NCBI RefSeq assembly: GCF_037137075.1
Contig: NZ_JBBBNV010000002.1
Coordinates: 248,001-312,000 of the forward strand
Reading direction: 5' to 3'
Origin: JBBBNV01 sp037137075
GTDB lineage: Bacteria > Bacillota > Bacilli > Paenibacillales > NBRC-103111
DNA length: 64,000 nucleotides
This document shows, piece after piece, positions 52,735 to 61,166 of this stretch. Every line of letters begins with the position of its first letter. The first letter of the stretch is position 1. The notes under the pieces were generated by a model. That model had not been told where the DNA came from and ran no database searches. It was given only the letters and a program-made list of their open reading frames with translations. The translations under genes were made by a program, and so were the position numbers.

Positions 52735-52743
52735 CATAGAATA
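52735..52743 (+). promoter_or_regulatory. CATAGAATA element, sigmaK-type -10 candidate
   Basis: An exact CATANNNTA lies 69 bp before the kinase-like gene. No clear -35 was found. Confidence 0.3.
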
Positions 52744-52811
52744 AATTAACCATTACAAATGCAGCAGGAAGCTCAAGGCAGTATTGGCTGCATGAATGAA
52801 GGGGGAGCGGA

Positions 52812-53534
52812 ATGAGCCGGAAGGAGCGCCTGATTTATGAGCACTTGAAGGAGAACTATGGCATTACCGTTTTCTTCGCCTATAAGCCTTTCGATAGAAT
52901 CTCGAATTATTTTTTTATCGGCATGGAAGCTGCCAGGAAGAAGCTTGTTTTTGTAAAACTGGATCGGACCGGCGGAGAGGCCAGCGCTCGGGAGGCGGCC
53001 TTGCTCCAGCTGCTTCAGCCCCATACCGGAAGCGGGTATTTCCCCAATCTGATTGCATACGATGCTGAAGGACGGTATCCCTTTGTCGCGCTTGAATTCA
53101 TCGAGGGCATCTCGCTGGCACAGCTGATGGCGCAGAGGCGGTCGCTTCCTTCGAAGCAAAAGCAGGAGATGGTGCGGCAAATGGCTGAGATTTCAACCAT
53201 TCTGCGTCAAGCCAATGTCATTCACCGGGATATCCGGCCGGCAAATATCATGTTTCAATCCGGCGAAGCGGGGAAGCTGCAGCTGACCTTAATCGATTTT
53301 GGATTTTCGTTAGGGCTTGCACCGCTTGATCTGCCGGAGCTGCCTTTTCTTATAGCCGGTGAGCTGCTGCCCACATTGGGTGACGGCTATAAGCCGGATG
53401 ATCTCACCTGGGATGATGCCTACTCCTTCCTGATTATCGCACACATGATCGATGCCGACTGCTACTGGCGCTCCCCTGACAAATACGCCAAGCTGCTGTC
53501 GCAGCTCAATACATTCCGTTATAGCCACACGTAG
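52812..53534 (+). CDS. Protein-kinase-fold protein
   Basis: A 240-residue kinase-fold protein. A possible lysine is in VFVKL (residue 49), the catalytic loop is HRDIRPANIM (HRD 138-140, Asn 145), and DFG is at residues 162-164. It has no substrate-recognition domain. Bacterial relatives phosphorylate sugars on surface glycans (WaaP type) or proteins. ATG 52812 follows GGGGGAG. Context suggests a glycan or spore-surface target. Confidence 0.75.
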   Translation: MSRKERLIYEHLKENYGITVFFAYKPFDRISNYFFIGMEAARKKLVFVKLDRTGGEASAREAALLQLLQPHTGSGYFPNLIAYDAEGRYPFVALEFIEGISLAQLMAQRRSLPSKQKQEMVRQMAEISTILRQANVIHRDIRPANIMFQSGEAGKLQLTLIDFGFSLGLAPLDLPELPFLIAGELLPTLGDGYKPDDLTWDDAYSFLIIAHMIDADCYWRSPDKYAKLLSQLNTFRYSHT

Positions 53535-53621
53535 GACCTCGGTGTAACAGCAGAAAGAAACGGGGAAATGCTAATGCCCCGGTCCCTCGTCCTTGTATGC
53601 TTTATGCGCTCCCCCATCCCT

Positions 53622-54317
53622 CTACATGCTCGACGCAAGAAGTATCTCCTTGACTTCTCTGCTGCCGGACTCATGATACGGGAAGAGGATGCCGATGCCA
53701 TGATGGGTATAAAGCTGAAGAAATTCAAGCTTGATTTCCGATTCCTGCAAGAAGTCTTCCACTGCGGTGAGCACCCCGTTACGTTCCCCATACTCATATA
53801 CGGCATGACAATAGTCATTGTTAAACCCGCCGTTCACCAGCCCGGATACTCCGGGAGCAACCCCTTTTATTTCGAACGGCTTCGTATATTTCGGCGGAAT
53901 CGACTTCGGGAAGTAATACATATCCCGCCGTCCGTAAGGCCAGCTCGTATCATGCAGGATAATAACAGGGAATCTTCCCTTCGCCAAAGCCATGCTCTCA
54001 ATCATTTTGAGCTCGTGGTAGACGGTGTACCAATTATGATCGCCATCGATCAGAATAAAATCAGATGCTCCAATAAAAGGAAGCGCGTTCAGGCTGTAAT
54101 CGCAAATCATGTGGAAATGATGCTGGAACAGGTGGCGATAATCCGTTACATCGAAGCTTGGAGCCGGATCGATAGCAATTAAGCGGGCGCCTGAAGCTTG
54201 GCAGTACTGGAGCAGCTGAAACGTGTTTTTTCCCGTATCGGAGCCGATCTCAATAATTTGTTGGGGCTTAGCCCATTTAAGCAAGGGCAGGATGACTTTA
54301 TCGAAAAAAACAAACAT
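53622..54317 (-). CDS. Class I SAM-dependent methyltransferase (Methyltransf_24 type)
   Basis: A 231-residue enzyme with the SAM motif IEIGSDTGKNTFQLL near residue 20, IAIDPAPSFD for the ribose, and ILIDGDHNWYTVYHEL, the metal-binding DGDHxY of the family. It lies opposite the kinase-like gene. ATG 54317 follows GGAGGTG. It probably methylates a sugar or cell-surface intermediate. Confidence 0.78.
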   Translation of the reverse strand: MFVFFDKVILPLLKWAKPQQIIEIGSDTGKNTFQLLQYCQASGARLIAIDPAPSFDVTDYRHLFQHHFHMICDYSLNALPFIGASDFILIDGDHNWYTVYHELKMIESMALAKGRFPVIILHDTSWPYGRRDMYYFPKSIPPKYTKPFEIKGVAPGVSGLVNGGFNNDYCHAVYEYGERNGVLTAVEDFLQESEIKLEFLQLYTHHGIGILFPYHESGSREVKEILLASSM

Positions 54318-54501
54318 CAGCTACACCTCCATAGAACAATCTATTCTATATCAATAGCTTGCGGTATACACGCAAACCTAATTTACGGAAGCTGCCGAAC
54401 CGGAGATTGCAAAGAACGATTCCGCACCTTTCAGGTGAGCGAAACATAAATTGGTAATGGCGGTAATCAGGATTTCATTTGAATGAAATGAGGAGATGTC
54501 A

Positions 54502-54903
54502 TTGCCGATTCAGGTGGCCATGAAAACCTTGAACGAAAAATATTATGTATGCGCAGAAAACGGCGGAGGCAGAGAGCTCGTTGCCAATCGCGAAACTCGC
54601 GGTCCATGGGAAACGTTCTGGCTGACCTTCATCCATCCTTCGGACAGCATTATCGCGATCCAGACGTTAGACGGAGGCTACTATTTATGTGCGGATGCCA
54701 GCCAAAACGGTATCCTGACAGCAGATCGGAAGGAATTCGGGGCGTGGGAGCAATTTAAAATAACGAATGTCGGCCACCGGCAATTTACGCTGCGAGCACA
54801 TAACGGGATGTATGTTTGTGCCGATGGCGGCGGCGGGGGGCGGGTCATTGCAAATCGGGATCAGCCGGGACCTTGGGAGACGTTCATGATTGAGATTGTG
54901 TAA
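54502..54903 (+). CDS. Fascin-like beta-trefoil protein
   Basis: A protein of about 133 residues with three internal repeats. Each has a [Y]-x-C-A-[ED] block (YYVCAENGGG, YYLCADASQNG, MYVCADGGGGG) and a later W-E-x-F element (GPWETFWL, GAWEQFKI, GPWETFMI). This is the beta-trefoil/fascin pattern, often carbohydrate-binding. There is no signal peptide. I chose TTG 54502, with AGGAG six bases upstream, over ATG 54496, which abuts that site. It may bind the glycan made here. Confidence 0.7.
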   Translation: MPIQVAMKTLNEKYYVCAENGGGRELVANRETRGPWETFWLTFIHPSDSIIAIQTLDGGYYLCADASQNGILTADRKEFGAWEQFKITNVGHRQFTLRAHNGMYVCADGGGGGRVIANRDQPGPWETFMIEIV

Positions 54904-54932
54904 GGAACGCTGTCCGGGCCGGGGGGATGTGT

Positions 54933-56105
54933 ATGCAGCATATTGCCGTGATTTATAATGCCGGGGGCTCCTACAGCGCTATCCGCAACTTTTCCCTCGA
55001 TCTGGTGAGCGCCTTCCGCAGCCTAGGCTTTGTTGTGCATACGATTGACTATGTTCAGGCGGAGGCGAGGGAGAAGCTGGAACAGCTTCTGGACCAGAAC
55101 GTCCTGTCCTTTCTCGTCGGGATGAATGGAATGGGGATAGAGCAGCTGTATGAAAGGCTGTACTTCGGCCATATGCCGGCTCCCTTTTTCGCGTATTTGG
55201 TCGATCATCCGATGCACCATGTCAAGTTTTTCAATTTCTTCTCCAGCTTCCCCAATTTAATCGTTTCTTGTGTAGACCAAACCCATGCAAGCGATTTGGC
55301 CAAGTTTTTCAATCCAGCGCATCGTACGGCATTTATTCCTCATGCGGCCTCGCACAATACGCATCCATTCCTTCAGCCTTGCCGGGTGGCGGACCGGAAG
55401 ACCGCTATTTTATTCGCGGGCAGTTATACGGATGTCGAGGCATGCCGGAACGAGTGGTTAGCGGACCCGTACTATAAGCCGCTGATGGAAGAGATTATGG
55501 AAGCCGGTCTTTACCAATACAAGGAATCCCTGTTGACGATCGCGGAGAACGTATTTCACCGGCAAGGAATTTCTTTTGACTACCGCAGGAATAAAAGAGT
55601 AAGGGAACTCTTGGTGCAGCTGGAGTTTTATTTGCGGGGCCGACGGCGAAATGAAGTGCTGGAGCGCCTGGCTGATTTCCCCATACAGGTTTACTCTGAT
55701 TGCCGCAACCGCAAGATAGCGGGAAAGCACATCCGTTTCTGTCCTGCGGTCGATTATTCGAAGCTATTCCAACTGTACGGAGATACGAAGCTTGCATTAA
55801 ATGTATTTCCTTATGTCATCTATGGCGGCCATGACCGGTTGTTTAATTCCATGATGTCGGGAGCGGTTGCGTTGACGGAAAGGAATTTGTTTCTGGAGGA
55901 GCATTTCATCCAGGAAGAGCATTTAGTGATGTATGATGCTTCCGATCCGGATTTGGCCGAGAAGGTAGAGCTGTTATTAACAGATACAGATAAACTGGAA
56001 TATATCTCGAATCAGGGAAAAGAGATTGTGAAGCAGCAGCATACCTGGCTGAACAGAGCCAGAGAAATCGCAAGATCCGTTTTGTCGTTCTCCAGCCGTG
56101 GTTAG
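54933..56105 (+). CDS. DUF3880/CgeB-related glycosyltransferase
   Basis: A 390-residue GT-B-like enzyme, distantly related to the CgeB-like trio. It has IYNAGGSYSAIRNFSLDL, FAYLVDHPMHHVKFF, AFIPHAASHNTHP, ILFAGSYTD and the donor domain ALNVFPYVIYGGHDRLFNSMMSGAVALTE. It lacks the basic leader and the Gly/Tyr motif. ATG 54933 follows GGGGGG. It is co-directional with the WbqC-like gene, 16 bp apart. Confidence 0.72.
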   Translation: MQHIAVIYNAGGSYSAIRNFSLDLVSAFRSLGFVVHTIDYVQAEAREKLEQLLDQNVLSFLVGMNGMGIEQLYERLYFGHMPAPFFAYLVDHPMHHVKFFNFFSSFPNLIVSCVDQTHASDLAKFFNPAHRTAFIPHAASHNTHPFLQPCRVADRKTAILFAGSYTDVEACRNEWLADPYYKPLMEEIMEAGLYQYKESLLTIAENVFHRQGISFDYRRNKRVRELLVQLEFYLRGRRRNEVLERLADFPIQVYSDCRNRKIAGKHIRFCPAVDYSKLFQLYGDTKLALNVFPYVIYGGHDRLFNSMMSGAVALTERNLFLEEHFIQEEHLVMYDASDPDLAEKVELLLTDTDKLEYISNQGKEIVKQQHTWLNRAREIARSVLSFSSRG

Positions 56106-56120
56106 TGAAGGGGACCGGTT

Positions 56121-56813
56121 ATGAAATGTGTGATCATGCAGCCGACTTTTTTGCCATGGTCCGGGTATTTTCAGTTAATGGCGAGGGCCGATGTTTTTTT
56201 GTTTTTGGACGATGTGCAATTCGACAGCCGGTCATGGCAGCAAAGAAACCGGATTGTGCTGGACGGCTCGGAGCGCTTCCTGACGGTTCCTGTCCGGACC
56301 AAAAATAAACGCGGCCAACTGCTTCATGAGGCTCAAACCGACGACAGCCAGCCATGGCGCAAAAGCCATCGCCGGACGCTTCTGCATGCTTATGGGAAGC
56401 ATGAATTCGGCTCTGAGATTATTCCATTTGTTACGAATTGTATAGAAGGCAGCGATTCCAGCCTGGCTGCATTGAACATGGCAATGATTCACGGCATCCG
56501 GCACAGGCTTGGCCTGGATACCCCGATATACAAATCAAGCGAAATCCCGGTACAGGGGAGGAAATCCGATTATTTGCTGAAGCTGTGTCACTTCGTAGGA
56601 GCCGATACGTATCTCAGCCCGCCGGGCGCCCGGGCGTATATTGAGGCGGAAGCCGTGTTTCAACAAAGCCGGGTCAAGGTGGAATATCAAGCCTTCACCC
56701 CGGCACCATACCCGCAAAAGCATACGCCGCATTACATTTCACATCTGTCCATTGTGGACGTAATCGCCAATATAGGGCTCGACAAGACCAGGAGCTATAT
56801 TGGTCTGGCTTAA
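56121..56813 (+). CDS. WbqC-like family protein
   Basis: A 230-residue protein of the WbqC-like family, found in O-antigen and nonulosonate clusters. Landmarks are MQPTFLPWSGYF at the start, FLDDVQFDSRSWQQRNRI, LTVPVR and SPPGARAYIEA. The family's biochemical role is not settled; WbqC-like proteins are often placed with aminosugar acylation. ATG 56121 follows AAGGGGA. The SpsE/PseI gene follows after 32 bp. Confidence 0.75.
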   Translation: MKCVIMQPTFLPWSGYFQLMARADVFLFLDDVQFDSRSWQQRNRIVLDGSERFLTVPVRTKNKRGQLLHEAQTDDSQPWRKSHRRTLLHAYGKHEFGSEIIPFVTNCIEGSDSSLAALNMAMIHGIRHRLGLDTPIYKSSEIPVQGRKSDYLLKLCHFVGADTYLSPPGARAYIEAEAVFQQSRVKVEYQAFTPAPYPQKHTPHYISHLSIVDVIANIGLDKTRSYIGLA

Positions 56814-56845
56814 AAAACCGGCATAATGCCGAGAGGAAGGCCAAC

Positions 56846-57895
56846 ATGCATATTTCGATTGAGGACAGGACGATTGGGAACAACAGCCGGCCCTTCATCA
56901 TTGCGGAAATGTCCGGCAATCACAATCAATCGCTGGACAGAGCGCTGGCCATTGTAGAAGCAGCTGCCCGGGCCGGGGCGGATGCGATCAAAATCCAAAC
57001 GTACACGGCGGATACGATGACGCTGAATCTGGAGCATGGCGATTTCCTGATTAGCGATCCGGCCAGTCTATGGCAGGGCAACACGCTGTATAAGCTGTAT
57101 CAGCAGGCCTACACGCCCTGGGAGTGGCATAAACCGATTTTTGACCGCTGCCGGGAGCTCGGCATCATCGGCTTCAGCACCCCCTTTGACGAAACGGCGG
57201 TAGCGTTCCTGGAGTCACTCGATGTGCCCTGCTATAAAATCGCTTCGTTTGAAAATACGGACCTTCCGCTCATCCGCATGGCCGCCGCAACAGGCAAGCC
57301 GCTTATTATTTCGACCGGCATGGCGAGCCTGGCGGAGCTGGATGACACCGTGCGCGCCGCCAGAGAGGCCGGCTGCCGGCAGTTAATCCTGCTCAAATGC
57401 ACAAGCACCTATCCGGCTTCCCCGGCCAATAGCAATTTGCTGACGATTCCGCATATGAGGGAGCTGTTTCACTGTGAAGCAGGCTTATCCGATCATACGT
57501 TAGGGATCGGGGCGGCTGTGGCTGGCGTCGCACTTGGAGCCTCCGTGATTGAAAAGCATTTGACACTGTCGCGCAGCGACGGCGGAGTCGATGCGGCTTT
57601 TTCGCTGGAGCCTGACGAGCTGCGCAGTCTCGTAACCGAATGCCGCATCGCCTCGCAGGCGATCGGTCAAATCCGCTACGGGACCGATGAAGACGAGAAA
57701 GCATCGTTACAATACCGGCGTTCTCTCTATGTGAGCAAGGAGATGAAACGGGGAGACGTCTTCACCAAGGACAATTTGCGGGCGATTCGGCCGGGAGCGG
57801 GATTGCCGCCGAAGTTCTACGACCTGCTCCTAGGCAGGAAGGTTGGCTGTGACGTATCGCCTGGAACACCCGTGCGGTGGAGCTTGCTTGATTAA
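56846..57895 (+). CDS. pseI: Nonulosonate synthase (PseI/SpsE-like)
   Basis: A 349-residue NeuB-family enzyme that condenses a 6-deoxy diacetamido-hexose with phosphoenolpyruvate to a nonulosonic acid such as pseudaminic acid. It has FIIAEMSGNHNQSL at the start, ADAIKIQTYT, CYKIASFENT, LLKCTSTYPA and the C-terminal SAF domain (YRRSLYVSKEMKRGD). The pseudaminate rather than legionaminate assignment follows the PseI-like N terminus and PseG-like neighbour. ATG 56846 follows GAGGAAGG. Confidence 0.85.
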   Translation: MHISIEDRTIGNNSRPFIIAEMSGNHNQSLDRALAIVEAAARAGADAIKIQTYTADTMTLNLEHGDFLISDPASLWQGNTLYKLYQQAYTPWEWHKPIFDRCRELGIIGFSTPFDETAVAFLESLDVPCYKIASFENTDLPLIRMAAATGKPLIISTGMASLAELDDTVRAAREAGCRQLILLKCTSTYPASPANSNLLTIPHMRELFHCEAGLSDHTLGIGAAVAGVALGASVIEKHLTLSRSDGGVDAAFSLEPDELRSLVTECRIASQAIGQIRYGTDEDEKASLQYRRSLYVSKEMKRGDVFTKDNLRAIRPGAGLPPKFYDLLLGRKVGCDVSPGTPVRWSLLD

Positions 57896-57921
57896 TATGA
57901 AGATAGAACGGAGCTGTTCCC

Positions 57922-58581
57922 ATGTACATGGAGAACCATAAGGAGAAGTGGGACGAATTGCACCAGATGAGTGTATTTAATCCCCTTTACCCGACGGAAT
58001 CGGTCGTCCGGTTTGTGAAATCGGCTTTCTCCGAGCCGGAGCGGACACATCTTCTGGATCTGGGCTGCGGAGCGGGCCGTCATGTTGTTTTTCTCGCGAA
58101 GGAAGGGTATCAGGTGACGGGAATCGATTTCTCGCTGGAGGGCCTGGAGCTGACCCGGGCCAAGCTTGCCCAAGAGCGGCTGCACGCCAAGCTCGTGCAT
58201 AGCTCCATTCTGCCGCTTCCATTTGAGGATGCGTCATTTGACGGCATTATAGCCTACGGTGTCCTGATCTATTTCATGCCGGACGATATTCGAGCCGCCG
58301 CTAAAGAGATGCACAGGGTGCTGAAGCCGGGCGGTAAAGCATTCATTGTCGTGCGCAGCACAGATGATAAACGGTACGGATTAGGCGAGGAAATCGAGGC
58401 GCACACCTTCCGGATGAATAATTTAAATGAAGAAAATTTCGTTGTGCATTATTTTACCGCCGAGGAAATTTCGACCGGCTTGTTCAGCGAATTTGCCGGT
58501 ATACAAATCGGGTTTGCCAACGACGATTTGGGCTCGCTTACTGCGTACAATTCGAACTACTTAGTTACGCTGATGAAATAA
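57922..58581 (+). CDS. Class I SAM-dependent methyltransferase, copy 1
   Basis: A 219-residue methyltransferase with LLDLGCGAGRHVVFLAKEGYQVTGIDFS (glycine loop and acidic residue, seen in two parts), a motif II SILPLPFEDASFDGIIAYGVLIYF, and a conserved tail LTAYNSNYLVTLMK. It starts 27 bp after the pseI-like gene. The next gene is a close paralogue. Acceptor unknown; sugar N- or O-methylation is plausible. Confidence 0.8.
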   Translation: MYMENHKEKWDELHQMSVFNPLYPTESVVRFVKSAFSEPERTHLLDLGCGAGRHVVFLAKEGYQVTGIDFSLEGLELTRAKLAQERLHAKLVHSSILPLPFEDASFDGIIAYGVLIYFMPDDIRAAAKEMHRVLKPGGKAFIVVRSTDDKRYGLGEEIEAHTFRMNNLNEENFVVHYFTAEEISTGLFSEFAGIQIGFANDDLGSLTAYNSNYLVTLMK

Positions 58582-58607
58582 AATCGGCTGCGGGAAGGAG
58601 ACAACCG

Positions 58608-59270
58608 GTGTATATTGACAAGCATCAGGACAGATGGAATGAGCTTCATCAATTGAACACGTTCAGACCCCGGTTTCCAAGTGAGTCGATCATCCGCTTT
58701 ATCCGCAAGCATTTCCCTGTACCGCAGGACAGGCATATACTCGATTTGGGGTGCGGGTCGGGACGGCACACGGTGTGCTTGGCCCGGGAAGGCTTTGATG
58801 TAACGGGAATCGATCTGTCGGGGGAAGGGCTTGCGCATACCCGGCAGCGGCTCGCGGAGGAAGGGCTTGAAGCGGCCTTGGTGCAAGGGTCAATTCTTGA
58901 GCTGCCGTTCGGCGCTGCTGCATTTGACGGCATAATCTCCTACGGGGTCCTGTGTTATCTTGTCCCGGCTGACTTAACAACGGCGGCGCAGGAAATCTAC
59001 CGCTGTCTCAAACCAGGGGGCACAGCGTTCCTTGTGGTCCGCAGCGTTCATGATAAACGGTATGGCCGGGGCGAAGAGGTGGCGCCGCATACATTCCGGA
59101 TGACGGACAATCGGACGAACGAGAAGGATATGGTGATACATTTCATGGACCCGGGTCGTATCCGGGAGCTGTTCTCCGCCTTCACCGCGATCGAGATTGG
59201 CTTTGAAGAGGAAAGCATGAACTCGCTCACGGCATTCAATTCCGATTATTTGATTACACTGATCAAATAA
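58608..59270 (+). CDS. Class I SAM-dependent methyltransferase, copy 2
   Basis: A 220-residue paralogue of the preceding gene, about half identical by eye throughout (LDLGCGSGRHTVCLAREGFDVTGIDLSG, seen in two parts, and SVHDKRYGRGEE). GTG 58608 follows GGAAGGAG. The pair arose by tandem duplication and may modify two positions of the same sugar. Confidence 0.8.
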   Translation: MYIDKHQDRWNELHQLNTFRPRFPSESIIRFIRKHFPVPQDRHILDLGCGSGRHTVCLAREGFDVTGIDLSGEGLAHTRQRLAEEGLEAALVQGSILELPFGAAAFDGIISYGVLCYLVPADLTTAAQEIYRCLKPGGTAFLVVRSVHDKRYGRGEEVAPHTFRMTDNRTNEKDMVIHFMDPGRIRELFSAFTAIEIGFEEESMNSLTAFNSDYLITLIK

Positions 59271-59305
59271 AGACCGCTAATGCACAGCGAAGCTGCTGCA
59301 AAAAC

Positions 59306-59412
59306 AAGCTTCCAGCACGCCGCGTGAAGCGCTGGCTCTGCTCCGCTTGCAGATTCCTCTACGAGCCTGCGGGAGCCGCGTCAGCCGCAAAGCGTGAGGC
59401 TGGAGGCTTCTT
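59306..59412. terminator. Possible terminator structure between convergent units
   Basis: AAGCTTCCAGC (59306) can pair with GCTGGAGGCTT (59399), which is followed by CTTTTAT; an inner GGCTC/GAGCC pair also exists. The loop is long, so support is limited. Confidence 0.35.
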
Positions 59413-60456
59413 TTATCGCCTAAGGACAGCGGCAACGCGCGCAGCCCCTTGGCCGTCAACATATTCTCCGGCGATGGCTCCTGCGTTCAGCAGCGCATCC
59501 GGGTGATGGAAAGCCCGGTCAAGGGCAAGGGCTATCGCTTCAGGCGTCACGTCTTCGGACATGCCGAGATACATATCCACACCGGCGCTTTGAGCCATTT
59601 GAGCCGTTGCAATTTGATTGCCCGCCACAGCGATCAGAATGCCCGGCAGCCTCATGCACCAGCGCTCCCAGGTCGTTGATCCGGCTGCGCCGAGGAAAAG
59701 ATCGGCCTGCGCCATACATTCGGCCATATTGTCAAGCTGAGTATGGCAGGTCGCGCCCGGCATGGCCCGGCACAGCCCGTATATATGCTCCCGGTGCGGA
59801 TTTGCCTGGCCGACCACGACGTCCACGTTGACCCCGGGACGGGCATCAAGCAGCGGCCGTACGGCTTGCAATGCCTTTGCCGTTTCATTCGTCCAGTCCG
59901 TACCGCCGAAAAAAAGTAGAATGCGGCCGATTCGGCCGTCTCGCGTTCTGTACCGGCTGTTCCGGCGTTCGGCTGTAAATTGCTGCCGCAATAGCGCGTA
60001 TTCGGGTCCGAGCAGCCGGATGCACCTGGCCGGGGTGAGCTGTTCATACCTCCGGGCCATTGCAGGGTGAAGCAGGTTCTGATTTAACAGCACATCGCAA
60101 TCATGCGGGCGATTCGCCAAATCATCAATAACCATCATACGGCGGACCAGACCTCTCATGGCCTCCTCCCATCGCGCGTCCAGCCCGTAATGATCGGTGA
60201 CAAGCCAATCCACGGGCTTATCGGCCTCGCTCAGGATACGAGCCGCGGCCTCGATTTCCCCTTCAGCCGGTTCGGAAATGCGCTTCACAGCATATCCTTT
60301 TTCCTCCAGCCAGTCGCACAGGCTCCCGGGACATTCGCGGGAAATAAAGGAAACGCCGCAGCCGCCAAGACGCAGGGCGTCGGCAAGTGTCAGGCAGCGC
60401 ATCACGTGCCCTGTACCGATTTGCAGCGAAGCGTCGGCCCGGATCAGGATGTTCAT
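59413..60456 (-). CDS. pseG: UDP-2,4-diacetamido-2,4,6-trideoxy-beta-L-altropyranose hydrolase (PseG/SpsG)
   Basis: A 347-residue GT-B-fold hydrolase of the Pse pathway that releases UDP from the diacetamido-trideoxy sugar before PEP condensation. It begins LIRADASLQIGTGHVMRCLTLADAL, with GPEYALLR, LFFGGTD and LFLGAAGSTTWERWCM near the C terminus. It overlaps the upstream pseF-like gene by 4 bp (ATGA), so they are translationally coupled. Confidence 0.87.
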   Translation of the reverse strand: MNILIRADASLQIGTGHVMRCLTLADALRLGGCGVSFISRECPGSLCDWLEEKGYAVKRISEPAEGEIEAAARILSEADKPVDWLVTDHYGLDARWEEAMRGLVRRMMVIDDLANRPHDCDVLLNQNLLHPAMARRYEQLTPARCIRLLGPEYALLRQQFTAERRNSRYRTRDGRIGRILLFFGGTDWTNETAKALQAVRPLLDARPGVNVDVVVGQANPHREHIYGLCRAMPGATCHTQLDNMAECMAQADLFLGAAGSTTWERWCMRLPGILIAVAGNQIATAQMAQSAGVDMYLGMSEDVTPEAIALALDRAFHHPDALLNAGAIAGEYVDGQGAARVAAVLRR

Positions 60457-61160
60457 CCGCGCCAGTGCCCCTGATCATAGCAGGAGATGATCTGCTCCAG
60501 CGTCAGGCAGCGGCTGTCGGCTTCGCCGCATTGACGCAGAATCCGGTATAACCGGACGTAATCCTCCAGCGTATCAACCGTTACCCGGATTTCCGGACGG
60601 TGTAGCATACCGGAAGGCGGAAGGGCTTTTACGCTGAACAGCTCCGGATGGTTATAGAAATGAAGCGTGACGTGCTCCCGCTCGGCAGGGTCTGCGGTTC
60701 GCTTCTGCAGCGCGAGCAGCTGCTCCGCCCGGACACCCTCGACTCCGGTTCCATGCGGAATGCTGTCGTTGTAAACATAATCGTATGCTCCGCTTGCCAG
60801 TGCTTCGATGCAGTCATCGATGAAGCGGGGCTCGGACAAAGGATTGTCGGCTGTAATCCGGACGACAATGTCCGCCCCGGAGGCCTCCACAACACCGCAA
60901 AACCGGTTCAGCACATCCTTCAGGCTGCCCCGGTATACGCGAATGCCGCATTGCTTGCCAATCCACTCCAGAATGTCATCCTCCGGCTCCGTGGAGGTAG
61001 CAAGCCACACCTCATCGGCCAGCCGGGACATGCTTGAACGCTCGATCACCCATTCGATGAGCGGCTTGCCTCCCAGGTCCAGAAGCGCTTTGCCCGGCAA
61101 GCGGGAGGAGGAGATCCTGGACTGGATCACGGCTATTTTTTTCCCCTTGTGTATGGTCAT
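60453..61160 (-). CDS. pseF: Nonulosonate cytidylyltransferase-like (PseF/SpsF)
   Basis: A 235-residue enzyme of the SpsF/CMP-transferase family, which activates the finished nonulosonate as its CMP derivative. It has IAVIQSRISSSRLPGKALLDLGGKPLIEWV at the start (seen in two parts), RITADNPLSEP and ETRVTVDTLEDY-like metal-site residues. ATG 61160 follows AGGAGGG. B. subtilis spsF lies in an equivalent position beside spsG. Confidence 0.83.
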   Translation of the reverse strand: MTIHKGKKIAVIQSRISSSRLPGKALLDLGGKPLIEWVIERSSMSRLADEVWLATSTEPEDDILEWIGKQCGIRVYRGSLKDVLNRFCGVVEASGADIVVRITADNPLSEPRFIDDCIEALASGAYDYVYNDSIPHGTGVEGVRAEQLLALQKRTADPAEREHVTLHFYNHPELFSVKALPPSGMLHRPEIRVTVDTLEDYVRLYRILRQCGEADSRCLTLEQIISCYDQGHWRG

Positions 61161-61166
61161 GCGGAA

